Assembly: GCA_002102825.1 (NCBI GenBank)
Contig: DABJ01000048.1
Location: 18,099-40,058 of the forward strand
Length of the DNA stretch: 21,960 bases
Source of the DNA: Candidatus Gastranaerophilales bacterium HUM_12
Lineage (GTDB): Bacteria; Cyanobacteriota; Vampirovibrionia; Gastranaerophilales; Gastranaerophilaceae
Reading direction: 5' to 3'
Below the pieces are notes generated by a model. That model was not told the origin of the DNA. It worked only from the letters and a program-made list of their open reading frames with translations, and searched no databases. The translations under genes and the position numbers were made by a program. The stretch's first letter is position 1, and every line of letters starts with the position of its first letter. This document shows positions 7,201 through 14,790 of the stretch, one piece after another.

Positions 7201-10187
7201 ATGATAATGGCATGTTGAGAACTGATTATAGCAATGGATATGGTGGTAAATTAGGGTATATTACAGATGAAAATTATCGAAATGGTAAAATTGCAGATAA
7301 TATTCTTGAGGTATCCGGTAAATTTGTACCTAAAAATATTCCATCTAAAGCATATAAAAAATTAAATAAGAGCGATGCAGATGAATTTGATTTCCCTTTG
7401 TTCTATGATATGGTACTTCCTGGGAAATATCCAAATGCTCGTTCAACAGTTACAACATTAAGACAAAATTTAACAATTTCGCCGATACATTGGATTGAAG
7501 ATATTGAAAAATATGCTAATGGAATGACAACAGCAGAACTTAAAGCTGCGATGAAGAAAGTTGATTCTTCTTCTCATTCTACTGATATTATTTATGATAA
7601 AATCCTTGAACGTATAAACGGGGATAAGTATTTATCAAAAGGAATAACTTCTCTTGATCAGTATAAAGAAATTTCTAAAAACGATCCATTAAAAGTTACA
7701 TTAGAAAAAGCTGCTATATTGAGATCTTATTCAGATATTCCGGATACAAAACAATTTTTAAAGGCTGACAATTTTTCCGATATTTTGAAAATGAAAGATA
7801 ACGTTAGAAAAGAAGCGCGTAAGAATTTTAATTACACATTTGCAAAAGATATTGATGTCGCAAAATATGGAGCAGAAAGTTCTCGATCTCAGATTGTAGA
7901 TCTTCTTGAAAAAGTTGAAAAAGATAATAATGTTAAAATTTCCGGTTTATTGAAATTGCAACTCGTAAATGCCATGAAAAAGCCGAATTCAAAAAACTTT
8001 GATGGAAGTTTAGAACATACAATTGATTTGATGGCAGATGCTTTTGAGGCAAGTTTTAATTCCAAGGTTAAAAAATTCCCTAATAAGCAGGAAGTGTCAA
8101 AAGAAGTTGCAAAAGATATAAAAACTATTTTAAAAGAGAATATGAAGTTTACTTTAGAAGACTTTAAAGGGGTATCTTTCTCTTCTGGAAATTTGAAAAG
8201 TATAGAAAATTGGATTGATAGAGTTTTTGACCCGACAACTGATGAAGAATTTGTTCAAATTTTTAATGACCTTAGAAATATGACAACTGAAGAGTTTGAT
8301 AGATTGTATAATTCTAAAATTAGTGATAATGATTTGGGTATAAAAAATATTTCAGGTTATGATGTACTGAAAGAGGTTAGGGCAAGAAATGAAAAAACTC
8401 TAAATTCTCTATATAACATCATTTATAATAATGAATATGCAGAAGGTGTTCAACTTAGCAAGACAACACCATCTTATGATTATGATAAATTTAAAAGAGT
8501 TTGCCATGGTGCAAATTATGTAAATGGAGTCAGAACATTTGATGATATTTATTCAGAATTTTATTGGTCGTTGAAGACTTTAAACATTGGGAAATTATAT
8601 AATAGATATAAACAAGATGGATTTGATAAGTATCAAGCCTTTCCATCTTACCCCAAAATAGACTATGTTTATTCTTTTGATGAAAAGTTAGATACTTTCT
8701 TTGATGGAATTTTTGATGATATGAGTTCTATTAATGTATTTAAGGTTATGTCACAATCTGCTGATTTGATTAAAGATATGCAAAGAAAACTTGCAAAATA
8801 TGAACCAAATCATGTTTTGACGACTCGTCAAAAGGCTAAAATTATTGATGATATGCAAAAATTCCAAGAATTAAATAAAGAAGATGTTTCTATTACTGAT
8901 CTTTTGAATGCTATTGAAGATACAATTCAAAATGGTTCAACCGTAAAAGAATTTAATGATACTTCTGATTTAATGTGGGCGGCTATTGCTCCTTATTTGA
9001 CTACAACATCAGGAATGTCTATTGATGAAGCTATTAAATCTGTTCATAAAGTAATAAATACTAAGCGAACAGCACTTATTTCTTCATTAGTTGAACCTAA
9101 ATATCAGAAAAAAGCTACAGAATTATTTAATAAATGGGTTTCTTCAATTGTGAGATTTAATGCAAATAGAGATAACAAGGTCAATACTGAGGCTCACGTG
9201 GAAGGCTTAAGAACTCAGTTCTGTGATTATGTGATTAAACACCAAATTTCTGAATCTCCAGAGGGACTTCTCAATAAGTTCTTATTATTAAATGCAAAAG
9301 ATGCCAAACCTGAGGGCGGAGATTTGAAAGGTGAGGCTGCAGTTAATGCTATGCGAGAATTTGAAATGCAGAAAGAAAATTATAGATATAATCTTAAAGC
9401 TATGTTATCAATTACAAATCTTCAAGATATTCAGTATGCATTAATGAAAAGTGCTAAAAATGGTAGTTTAAATGTAGTAAAAGATGAATTTTCAAAATCA
9501 AAATTAGATTTGACTGATGGTAGGTCTGTTTCTTTTGATTCAGAACTTGGAATGGATAAAATTATTGGTGTTCTAACAAGTATTTCTGATTTTGGCACGG
9601 CTAAAATGTTTTTAGAACAGTTAGGATTATCAGATAAATTTATTGAAATAGCTAGTAGAACAACAGATTTTGATGCAATGCGCAAAGGAATTAAACGTGT
9701 TACAAGTATATTGCAAAGTACTTCAAAACAAATAGTTTGGACAAGACAAGAAGTCGATAAATTACTTGAAAATATTGATGATGCTCCTAATTATGAGGAA
9801 CTAATCAAACAGGCAGAAAACAATATAATTAGAAAGGGCAAGAATACTAATTACAGAGCTTCACTCAAAGTAATTCAAAAAGATTTTGATACTGCAATTG
9901 AATTTATGAAGCAAAATCCGACTAAACCGAAATCAGAAATTCTTGAATATTATATGCAACAATTAAATAGTGATATCACTGAAAGTATTGCAAGTGAAGT
10001 TAATGGTCTACAAGAATATGCTCATACGGTTCAAAAAGTGGAAAAATTAATGGAAATGATAGAATTACCTGAAAATTCTCCAATGGAAGAACTTCGTAAG
10101 AAGTATATTGCGGAACTAGATAAAGTTGCTGATTACAAGGATAAAATGATGTCAACAAAAAATAATTCTGTGATTTTTGCTGAATAA
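4269..10187 (+). CDS. Giant protein with split papain-like protease motifs
   Basis: This 1972-residue protein has no recognised family name. Near the N terminus, residues 225-236 read NQKHHGMCAAIS. They match the papain active-site segment in order and spacing: oxyanion Gln226, then six residues on Cys232, with shared Asn, Gly, Ala and Ser. Far downstream, AGHAQYVVDV (935-944) and VMVHDNTWG (960-968) match the papain His and Asn-Ser-Trp-Gly segments, giving candidate His937, Asn965 and Trp967. Cys and His are 705 residues apart, against about 134 in papain. A long charged, probably helical region (about 365-870) would be an insertion in the catalytic fold. The last 1000 residues look helical and have no motif I know. 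There is no signal peptide or membrane segment, and cysteines are few. The start has only a weak GGGGAAAA ribosome site. The gene stands alone and ends at a strong terminator. A peptidase role is inferred. Confidence 0.8.
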   Translation: MRINNINIFSPNFKGKRQDRNAVSQLKNDNPYDLNVPNQRRISEAIDKLSNVSGEDNVNFLVDVADNLKYGTNIDLNKKSYNDWNLKLKNAAEKSLSLSDKSVQEKLGARVADGFKSQKPLTKTEKEILAERKNLLSQIDFNSLKEISNENIRNIKNNLDYFIVSSEVPTSQKLYILKRFNYFMSPDYKINPQLADKKSQALAEMVNDIVINTPESKIPNVKAINQKHHGMCAAISICRKMLAYEDKANYVDMIMSELDDNNYMQVYDINHLGEHKKVPIAKCAIDYDAALAKGYRIVDTSAMNWMNIADTVGSANEFVGAYSAFDRRNFDAWTDAHITSDLEGDLLPKQDYYRALLKAKDKIGKYKKDVIESKYKQEMNSAEAGKNLKIIEKYNDSLRHILKTISPNSDSVKIREVANALLSLEVKDSDKAAEITDNRKDFVYLSSESEEAKINKIKEFLSVVLPEDKNSKVLDKQAESIFDLSDNIHSISSAGRKSYSLDREIRKANSLYQAAASYRGQYDLQFDVPDKVFEVINELKIPDYETRLIDNLGTLAQKVKNGTINPKIKETLAQRFGVEDDETLSAALEENKKLVEEITTNMLDDFYYATLSVDRKNFLATDLNAIVQAIDMTNNKDLMTQMADRMGVKPNKTLVVDMLKQYVNVLKSDNCSEEQYHEIYEKTGHISQFRDFKSNAAQLYDMMFEEQNPKIIQGFNMLHGLPVDAPLEQTAQVYDNIIKEYNNVAQLVTNFQSALKVVDEDGTILNSISAKDVIMKKLENWGEIPTEKELRMFQNKFDAIEKERARLEIGGRVKAKDLPSELTSFTPYEKRLLKNYESNINNWYASVNRKFKNQYNEIKEPLEELNRQIGVKVGTSWNAGEGHSGLNGRQQIKIIQHMTDRPYYLEHDGRLALAKIKESPYSGISSTSVLEDEPAGHAQYVVDVKPVNVNQNGKTVTKDVMVHDNTWGASEHENTWVDDNGMLRTDYSNGYGGKLGYITDENYRNGKIADNILEVSGKFVPKNIPSKAYKKLNKSDADEFDFPLFYDMVLPGKYPNARSTVTTLRQNLTISPIHWIEDIEKYANGMTTAELKAAMKKVDSSSHSTDIIYDKILERINGDKYLSKGITSLDQYKEISKNDPLKVTLEKAAILRSYSDIPDTKQFLKADNFSDILKMKDNVRKEARKNFNYTFAKDIDVAKYGAESSRSQIVDLLEKVEKDNNVKISGLLKLQLVNAMKKPNSKNFDGSLEHTIDLMADAFEASFNSKVKKFPNKQEVSKEVAKDIKTILKENMKFTLEDFKGVSFSSGNLKSIENWIDRVFDPTTDEEFVQIFNDLRNMTTEEFDRLYNSKISDNDLGIKNISGYDVLKEVRARNEKTLNSLYNIIYNNEYAEGVQLSKTTPSYDYDKFKRVCHGANYVNGVRTFDDIYSEFYWSLKTLNIGKLYNRYKQDGFDKYQAFPSYPKIDYVYSFDEKLDTFFDGIFDDMSSINVFKVMSQSADLIKDMQRKLAKYEPNHVLTTRQKAKIIDDMQKFQELNKEDVSITDLLNAIEDTIQNGSTVKEFNDTSDLMWAAIAPYLTTTSGMSIDEAIKSVHKVINTKRTALISSLVEPKYQKKATELFNKWVSSIVRFNANRDNKVNTEAHVEGLRTQFCDYVIKHQISESPEGLLNKFLLLNAKDAKPEGGDLKGEAAVNAMREFEMQKENYRYNLKAMLSITNLQDIQYALMKSAKNGSLNVVKDEFSKSKLDLTDGRSVSFDSELGMDKIIGVLTSISDFGTAKMFLEQLGLSDKFIEIASRTTDFDAMRKGIKRVTSILQSTSKQIVWTRQEVDKLLENIDDAPNYEELIKQAENNIIRKGKNTNYRASLKVIQKDFDTAIEFMKQNPTKPKSEILEYYMQQLNSDITESIASEVNGLQEYAHTVQKVEKLMEMIELPENSPMEELRKKYIAELDKVADYKDKMMSTKNNSVIFAE

Positions 10188-10202
10188 TAGATTTATATAA
10201 AT

Positions 10203-10239
10203 AAAAGAGTAAGTTCTAATAGCGAACTTACTCTTTTTT
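10203..10239. terminator. Strong bidirectional intrinsic terminator
   Basis: A perfect 12-base stem (AAGAGTAAGTTC at 10205-10216 with its complement at 10224-10235) has a seven-base loop. It extends by A-T pairs and runs into T residues to 10239. The A-rich left flank makes it work in reverse too. It serves the giant gene from the left and ftsZ from the right. Confidence 0.9.
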
Positions 10240-10262
10240 CTAAATAATATAATTTTTATTTT

Positions 10263-11387
10263 TTAATTTTTCTTCAAAAAATCAGGAACATCTAAATGCA
10301 TTGGTTGCATTTGTGGAAATCCAAAGTTTGAAGAAGAACTTTGAGATGTTGTTGAACTTGTTTTCCCTTGGAAATATTCAGCCGCAGATAATTGTGGACC
10401 TTGAGTTGATTTTTCAGCAAAACCGGTTGCAATAACAGTAATTTGAATTTCATTTTGGAATGCTTCATTGATAGCAGTACCGATAATAACATCAGCATCT
10501 TCATTAACAACATTGTTGATAACAGAGGTTGCATCGTTGATTTCGTACAATGTCATATTTGAGCTACCGGTGATATTTACAATAATACCTGATGCACCAT
10601 CAATTGAAGATTCTAATAATTGAGAATTGATAGCCATTTCAGCAGCTTTAACAGCTCTACCTTCGCCTTGTGCTCTACCAATACCCATCAATGCGGTACC
10701 AGAATCTTTAACGACTTTTCTTACATCTGCAAAGTCAATGTTAATCATACCCGGAATAGTTATGATATCAGAAAGACCTTGAATTCCTCTGTATAAAACT
10801 TCATCTGTTACACAGAATGCTTCTCTTACCCCAACTGCACGTTCAACAACTTGAAGTAATTTATCATTAGGAACAACAAGAATTGCATCAACATATTTTT
10901 TAAGCTTTTCAATACCTGCTTCTGCTTGAGCCATTCTTTTTTTACCTTCCCAAGTGAACGGTTTTGTAACGAAAGCTATAGTCAAGATGCCTAAATCTCT
11001 AGCAACTTGTGCAACAATTGGAGCCGCACCTGTTCCTGTTCCTCCTCCCATACCGGCAGTGATGAATACCATATCAGCGCCGTCAAGAGCTTTTGTAATA
11101 TCATCTTTAACTTCAATAGCTGCTTTTTCACCTGTTGATGGATCGCCACCAGAACCTAAACCTTTTGTAGTTGCTGTTCCGAGTTGTAATTTGTTTGGAA
11201 CATTACTATAAGTCAAAACTTGTAAATCTGTGTTCATAATCCAGAATTCAACACCTGCAAGTTTTGCCTTAATCATTCTGTTTACGGCATTCCCGCCGCC
11301 ACCACCAACACCGACAACTTTAATACGGGTAGGGTTTATATTTGATCTTTGGTTATTATTATCATGATTTGATATTATATTTTCCAT
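10263..11387 (-). CDS. ftsZ: Cell division protein FtsZ
   Basis: FtsZ is the tubulin-like GTPase that forms the division ring. Motifs in order: VVGVGGGGGNAVNRMI (24-39), MNTDLQ (51-56), the tubulin signature GGGTGTG (114-120), and the T7 catalytic loop NIDFADV (216-222), which activates GTP hydrolysis in the adjoining subunit. A Ser/Gln-rich linker of about 30 residues leads to the conserved C-terminal peptide LDVPDFLKKN, the docking site for FtsA or SepF. At 374 residues it is a compact, complete FtsZ. The start follows a perfect AGGAGG (11392-11397, minus strand) by four bases. It lies 74 bases downstream of a sensor kinase gene on the same strand, so it may be transcribed from its own promoter and also by read-through. 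The SepF encoded in the same window is its likely membrane anchor. Confidence 0.98.
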   Translation of the reverse strand: MENIISNHDNNNQRSNINPTRIKVVGVGGGGGNAVNRMIKAKLAGVEFWIMNTDLQVLTYSNVPNKLQLGTATTKGLGSGGDPSTGEKAAIEVKDDITKALDGADMVFITAGMGGGTGTGAAPIVAQVARDLGILTIAFVTKPFTWEGKKRMAQAEAGIEKLKKYVDAILVVPNDKLLQVVERAVGVREAFCVTDEVLYRGIQGLSDIITIPGMINIDFADVRKVVKDSGTALMGIGRAQGEGRAVKAAEMAINSQLLESSIDGASGIIVNITGSSNMTLYEINDATSVINNVVNEDADVIIGTAINEAFQNEIQITVIATGFAEKSTQGPQLSAAEYFQGKTSSTTSQSSSSNFGFPQMQPMHLDVPDFLKKN

Positions 11388-11410
11388 TGTTCCTCCTATA
11401 TTTACTTAAT

Positions 11411-11438
11411 ATTATATACTAAAAATTTAACTTTTCAC
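11411..11438 (-). promoter_or_regulatory. Probable ftsZ promoter
   Basis: On the minus strand a consensus TATAAT (11416-11411) precedes ftsZ. Only a weak -35 (GTGAAA, 11438-11433, 16-base spacer) is visible. It lies between the kinase stop and the ftsZ ribosome site. Confidence 0.45.
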
Positions 11439-11461
11439 CTATTTGAATATTTTGTAATAAT

Positions 11462-12742
11462 TTATTCCGGTATTTTTACGCAGAATTCTGTCCTTACGTT
11501 CTCTTCACTTTGAACAGTAATTTCTCCACCATGGGCTTCTGCAATCTGTTGGGATAAGTATAAACCTAATCCTGTTCCAACTTTTCTTAATTTTTTCGCT
11601 GCGGAATAGTATTTGTTGAAAATCATTTTAATTTCATCTTTCGGTATTCCTTGGCCAAAATCAATTACTGATATTGTGATGAATTTTGGAACTGTGCTGA
11701 TTTTAATTTCAATAGCTTTTTGGGTGTTGCTGTGGTCAATTGCGTTAGAAATTAAGTTTTTCACTACTCTTTGCATTTGTATTGGGTCGGCTGCAATTGT
11801 GTGGTTTGTTTTATCCGGAGTAAAGTGAATTTCTATTTTTGCATCATTTGCGATACTTTGCATCTCATCTACTATTGATTTAACAAAGGAATTAATCTCT
11901 ATGTTTTCCTTGCAAAGTGTAATCCCTTTTTCTTTGATTTTGTAAGTTTCAAGTAGGATTTGAACAAGGTCTAAAAGTTCTTTGTTTGAAGCTTTCATAC
12001 TATTTAGTGCAAATTCTTGCTTTGTTGAAATATCTCCGAATTTGTGAGCCAAAAACAAGTCAATCATATTTGCAGCTGCAACAATTGGCACTTTAAGGTC
12101 GTGAGTTAGAGTTGCAACGAAGTCTTCTTTTAGTGTTTCGATTTCTTTTTCGGTTGTGATATCTTTGATAATCAAGACGTATCTTTTCTTCTCAATTGAT
12201 GATAGAGGTTGAGAATTGATTATAAAATTGTTTGTTGGGGTATGCTTGATAAAAACTTCCATATTGTTAAGTTTATCAATTTTTGAATTATCGTTTGCAA
12301 GTTGAATGAATTCAAAAACATTTTTCCCTATAATATCTTTTCCTTTAATCCCAAACCATTTTAAAATTTTTGGTGTGGCTCTCAGGATATCAAATTTTTC
12401 GTTAATGATTAAAATTCCATCTGAAAGTGAATTGATTACAGATTCAAGCAATTTATTTTGTCGCATAAGTTCTGCTTGATATTCAATAATCATTTTTTCT
12501 CTATCGTTTAAGGTTTCAACCATTCTGTTGATACTATCTGTAACGTTTTGATATGTTGGGTGTTCAATTTTTTCAATCTTAGTTGATAAATTCCCATAAC
12601 GAATGGAATCAACTGTGGTTGTAACTTTTCCAAGGTAATCATTTATTTTTGACCAACGTTTGTTTGTTTTTCTTGTGATAAAAAACAAGCATATAAAAAC
12701 AATAATTACACAAATATTTATGATATAAAAATATGAAAACAT
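11462..12742 (-). CDS. Orphan PAS sensor histidine kinase
   Basis: This is a membrane sensor kinase of 426 residues. One N-terminal transmembrane helix (about 4-23) is followed by a HAMP-like/coiled-coil stretch (27-105) and a PAS domain (about 105-195, starting SDGILIINEKFDILRA). The HisKA H-box is FVATLTHDLKVP, with phospho-accepting His214. The ATPase domain has N-box QRVVKNLISNAIDHS (324-338), G1 DFGQGIP (361-367) and G2 GTGLGLYLS (389-397). All catalytic motifs are intact. There is almost no extracytoplasmic loop, so the signal is probably sensed in the membrane or by the PAS domain. No response regulator is adjacent, so it is an orphan kinase here. It lies directly upstream of ftsZ on the same strand. 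No strong Shine-Dalgarno is seen before its ATG. Confidence 0.92.
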   Translation of the reverse strand: MFSYFYIINICVIIVFICLFFITRKTNKRWSKINDYLGKVTTTVDSIRYGNLSTKIEKIEHPTYQNVTDSINRMVETLNDREKMIIEYQAELMRQNKLLESVINSLSDGILIINEKFDILRATPKILKWFGIKGKDIIGKNVFEFIQLANDNSKIDKLNNMEVFIKHTPTNNFIINSQPLSSIEKKRYVLIIKDITTEKEIETLKEDFVATLTHDLKVPIVAAANMIDLFLAHKFGDISTKQEFALNSMKASNKELLDLVQILLETYKIKEKGITLCKENIEINSFVKSIVDEMQSIANDAKIEIHFTPDKTNHTIAADPIQMQRVVKNLISNAIDHSNTQKAIEIKISTVPKFITISVIDFGQGIPKDEIKMIFNKYYSAAKKLRKVGTGLGLYLSQQIAEAHGGEITVQSEENVRTEFCVKIPE

Positions 12743-12785
12743 TTATTACTTTTTTACTCTCAATTTCCTTATTTAGCAAGAATTG

Positions 12786-12794
12786 TGTTATAAT
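12786..12794 (+). promoter_or_regulatory. Extended -10 promoter of the kdsC-like operon
   Basis: TGTTATAAT is a perfect extended -10 element. There is no convincing -35, which this promoter class does not require. Transcription would start near 12801, about 34 bases before the kdsC-like ATG. The identical nonamer occurs upstream of ppdK. Confidence 0.6.
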
Positions 12795-12821
12795 TATAGC
12801 AGATAGTTAGAAGTTTGTTAA
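12793..12821 (-). promoter_or_regulatory. Strong extended -10 promoter for kinase-ftsZ
   Basis: On the minus strand, a -35 TTAACA (12821-12816), a 17-base spacer and a consensus TATAAT (12798-12793) preceded by TGC form a full promoter with an extended -10. It drives the histidine kinase and possibly ftsZ. Its -10 overlaps the -10 of the divergent kdsC-like promoter. Confidence 0.7.
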
Positions 12822-12834
12822 GTGTTAGGATAAA

Positions 12835-13317
12835 ATGTCAGGGATAAAGTTACCAAACTCAATAAAAATGGTTGTTACAGACTTTGATGGGGTTGTAACG
12901 GATAATTGCGTTTATATCAACGATGATTTTTCAATGTCTAGAAAATTGAATTTTAAAGACGTTATGGGGTTTTCTATTTTAAAGAAAAACAGTTACGAAA
13001 TTTCAATTATCTCCGGAGAGGGAAATGCCGCAATTCAAACAATGGCAAAGAAATTCGGAATTGTAGAAATTCATCAAAATATTAGAAAAAAAATAGATGT
13101 TTTAAAAAATATTGTAGAAAAATATAACTTATCTTTAGATGAATTTGTTTATATTGGTGATGATATCAATGATGTGGAATGTTTAGAATTTGCAAAGTAT
13201 AAAATTACTGTTCCACATGCCGTAGATAAAGTTAAAGCAATTAAGGGTATTCAAATTACAAAAAATGAAGCTGGTAATGGTGCATTTCGAGAGGTTGTAG
13301 ATTGTTTAGTTGGATAA
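12835..13317 (+). CDS. KdsC-type HAD phosphatase
   Basis: This is a small C0-type HAD-superfamily phosphatase of the KdsC/YrbI group, which also includes the phosphatase half of some CMP-sialate synthetases. KdsC removes phosphate from Kdo 8-phosphate in lipopolysaccharide core synthesis. Visible motifs: DFDGVVTD with nucleophile Asp16 and acid Asp18; IISGEG with Ser60; Lys85/86 in QNIRKKID; and the metal site YIGDDINDVECLE (Asp109, Asp110, Asp113). The C-terminal GNGAFREVVD matches the KdsC tail. The length of 160 residues is slightly short. Motif II lacks the ITGRxS pattern usual in true KdsC, so the substrate may be another acidic sugar phosphate. The ribosome site TTAGGA lies four bases before the ATG. 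It overlaps the next gene by 16 bases, so the two are translationally coupled. Confidence 0.8.
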   Translation: MSGIKLPNSIKMVVTDFDGVVTDNCVYINDDFSMSRKLNFKDVMGFSILKKNSYEISIISGEGNAAIQTMAKKFGIVEIHQNIRKKIDVLKNIVEKYNLSLDEFVYIGDDINDVECLEFAKYKITVPHAVDKVKAIKGIQITKNEAGNGAFREVVDCLVG

Positions 13318-14789
13318 AAAATATTTTTGAAAATATAAAAGACTTAAATCATGTAGTTGAGGATTACAAAAGTGATTCAATTATTCAATCACTTCCTACT
13401 GTTGCGTGTGTGAACAAGGCAAAGAAACTTATTCGAGAAAAAAAGTTTGAAGAAGCTGAGACTGTTTTGAAAAAGGCCTTAGATATTTCAGAGCAAGATT
13501 CAATGATTTTCAAATATTTGGGTAAGATTTATGAACAACGTTACAAGTTTGAAGAAGCTGTTAATTATTATCAAAAATCTTCAAAATTAAATCCAACAGA
13601 TAAAGAAATTTGGTTAAGACTTGGAATGAGTCTTTTGAATTGTAAAAAACTGCCGGAAGCTATTTTCGCATTTGAACAAGGGGATAAAGTTACTCCTTTC
13701 AATACAGATATTTATACCGGTTGGGGTATGGCTTTGATGAAGCAAAAAAAATATGCTTTAGCTCGTGACAAGTTCCAAACAGCATCACAAATTAGTAAAT
13801 ATAACTATACTGCGATTTTGCTTTCTGCAATTATGGAAGTTAATTTGCACGATTATGATTCTGCTGAAATGAAATTGCAGTTTCTTGCAAAAGTTGCACC
13901 GAATGAAAGTTCAACTTATGAGTATGCAAATTTGAAATTCTTAAAATCTGATTACAAAGAAGCTGAAAAATTTGCACTAAAATCTATTGAAATAAATAAA
14001 CAAATGCTCCCTGCTTATTTGTTGTTGGGAAATATTTATTCTTTACAAAAAGATAAAACAAAAATGGATAATATTTTTCAGAAAGCAATTGATAATGGTT
14101 TAGATTGTGCATTGTTACACGATATTTGGGGTAGAGGATATTTAAGGTTTTTTGAGTTTGAAAAAGCGGGGGAACAATTTTCAATTTCAATTGAAAAAGA
14201 TTCAGAGTCTATTGAACCAAAGTTGGGACTTGCTTTAGTTAAAGCTTATAATAAGGATTTCTTATTGTTAGATGAGTTGAAAGAGAAAAATGGACAAAGT
14301 TCATATATTCAAGAGGCTATTGGCTTAGAAGAAATGAGTTCGGGAAAAATTCAAGATGCAATTGAAAGTTTCAAAAAAGCTTTGAGAACTGAACCTAAAC
14401 AGACTTTTAATTATTACAATCTTGCTCGTTCATATAAAAATATGGGTGATAATTATAAAGTTCGAGAAAATTATGAAAAATTTATTACTGAAAATCCCGA
14501 TTATATTGATGGTTTTATTGATTATTCCGAGTGGTTAATTGAAATGGAAGATTTTGCAGATGCTCAAAGAAAATTAAGAAGAGCTGAACGACTTGATAAA
14601 AATAATGTAAAAGTGTTAAATTTGTTGTTTTTGACCCTTTACACTCTTGTCAAGAAAAACCTTTGTGAATATAATATAAAGGAAGCAATTTCTGTTGCGC
14701 AAAAAGCTCAAGATTTAGGGAATTTACAGTATCCGGAACAAAAACAAGAGCTTGAAAATATTTTAAAAGATATACAGGGAAACAAATAA
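13302..14789 (+). CDS. TPR-repeat protein
   Basis: This 495-residue protein is built largely of tetratricopeptide repeats from about residue 34 to 455. Clear units include KFEEAETVLKKALDISEQ (48-65), KYLGKIYEQRYKFEEAVNYYQKSSKLNP split over 71-98, a unit at about 102-132, and later GKIQDAIESFKKALRTEP and YNLARSYKNMGDNYKVRENY. Such repeats form protein-binding superhelices; no enzymatic domain is visible. The first 12 residues are hydrophobic/aromatic (MFSWIKNIFENI), but there is no signal peptide. The start is TTG inside the end of the phosphatase gene, seven bases after GAGAGG (13289-13294). lysC follows with only one base between stop and start. Its partner is unknown; the operon position suggests expression coordinated with amino-acid or envelope metabolism. 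Confidence 0.85.
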   Translation: MFSWIKNIFENIKDLNHVVEDYKSDSIIQSLPTVACVNKAKKLIREKKFEEAETVLKKALDISEQDSMIFKYLGKIYEQRYKFEEAVNYYQKSSKLNPTDKEIWLRLGMSLLNCKKLPEAIFAFEQGDKVTPFNTDIYTGWGMALMKQKKYALARDKFQTASQISKYNYTAILLSAIMEVNLHDYDSAEMKLQFLAKVAPNESSTYEYANLKFLKSDYKEAEKFALKSIEINKQMLPAYLLLGNIYSLQKDKTKMDNIFQKAIDNGLDCALLHDIWGRGYLRFFEFEKAGEQFSISIEKDSESIEPKLGLALVKAYNKDFLLLDELKEKNGQSSYIQEAIGLEEMSSGKIQDAIESFKKALRTEPKQTFNYYNLARSYKNMGDNYKVRENYEKFITENPDYIDGFIDYSEWLIEMEDFADAQRKLRRAERLDKNNVKVLNLLFLTLYTLVKKNLCEYNIKEAISVAQKAQDLGNLQYPEQKQELENILKDIQGNK

Positions 14790-14790
14790 A

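Noticed and set aside
14600..14790. Possible lysine riboswitch or attenuator before lysC
   Set aside because: lysC starts one base after the TPR stop codon. There is no untranslated leader to hold a riboswitch, and none was seen upstream of the operon promoter.
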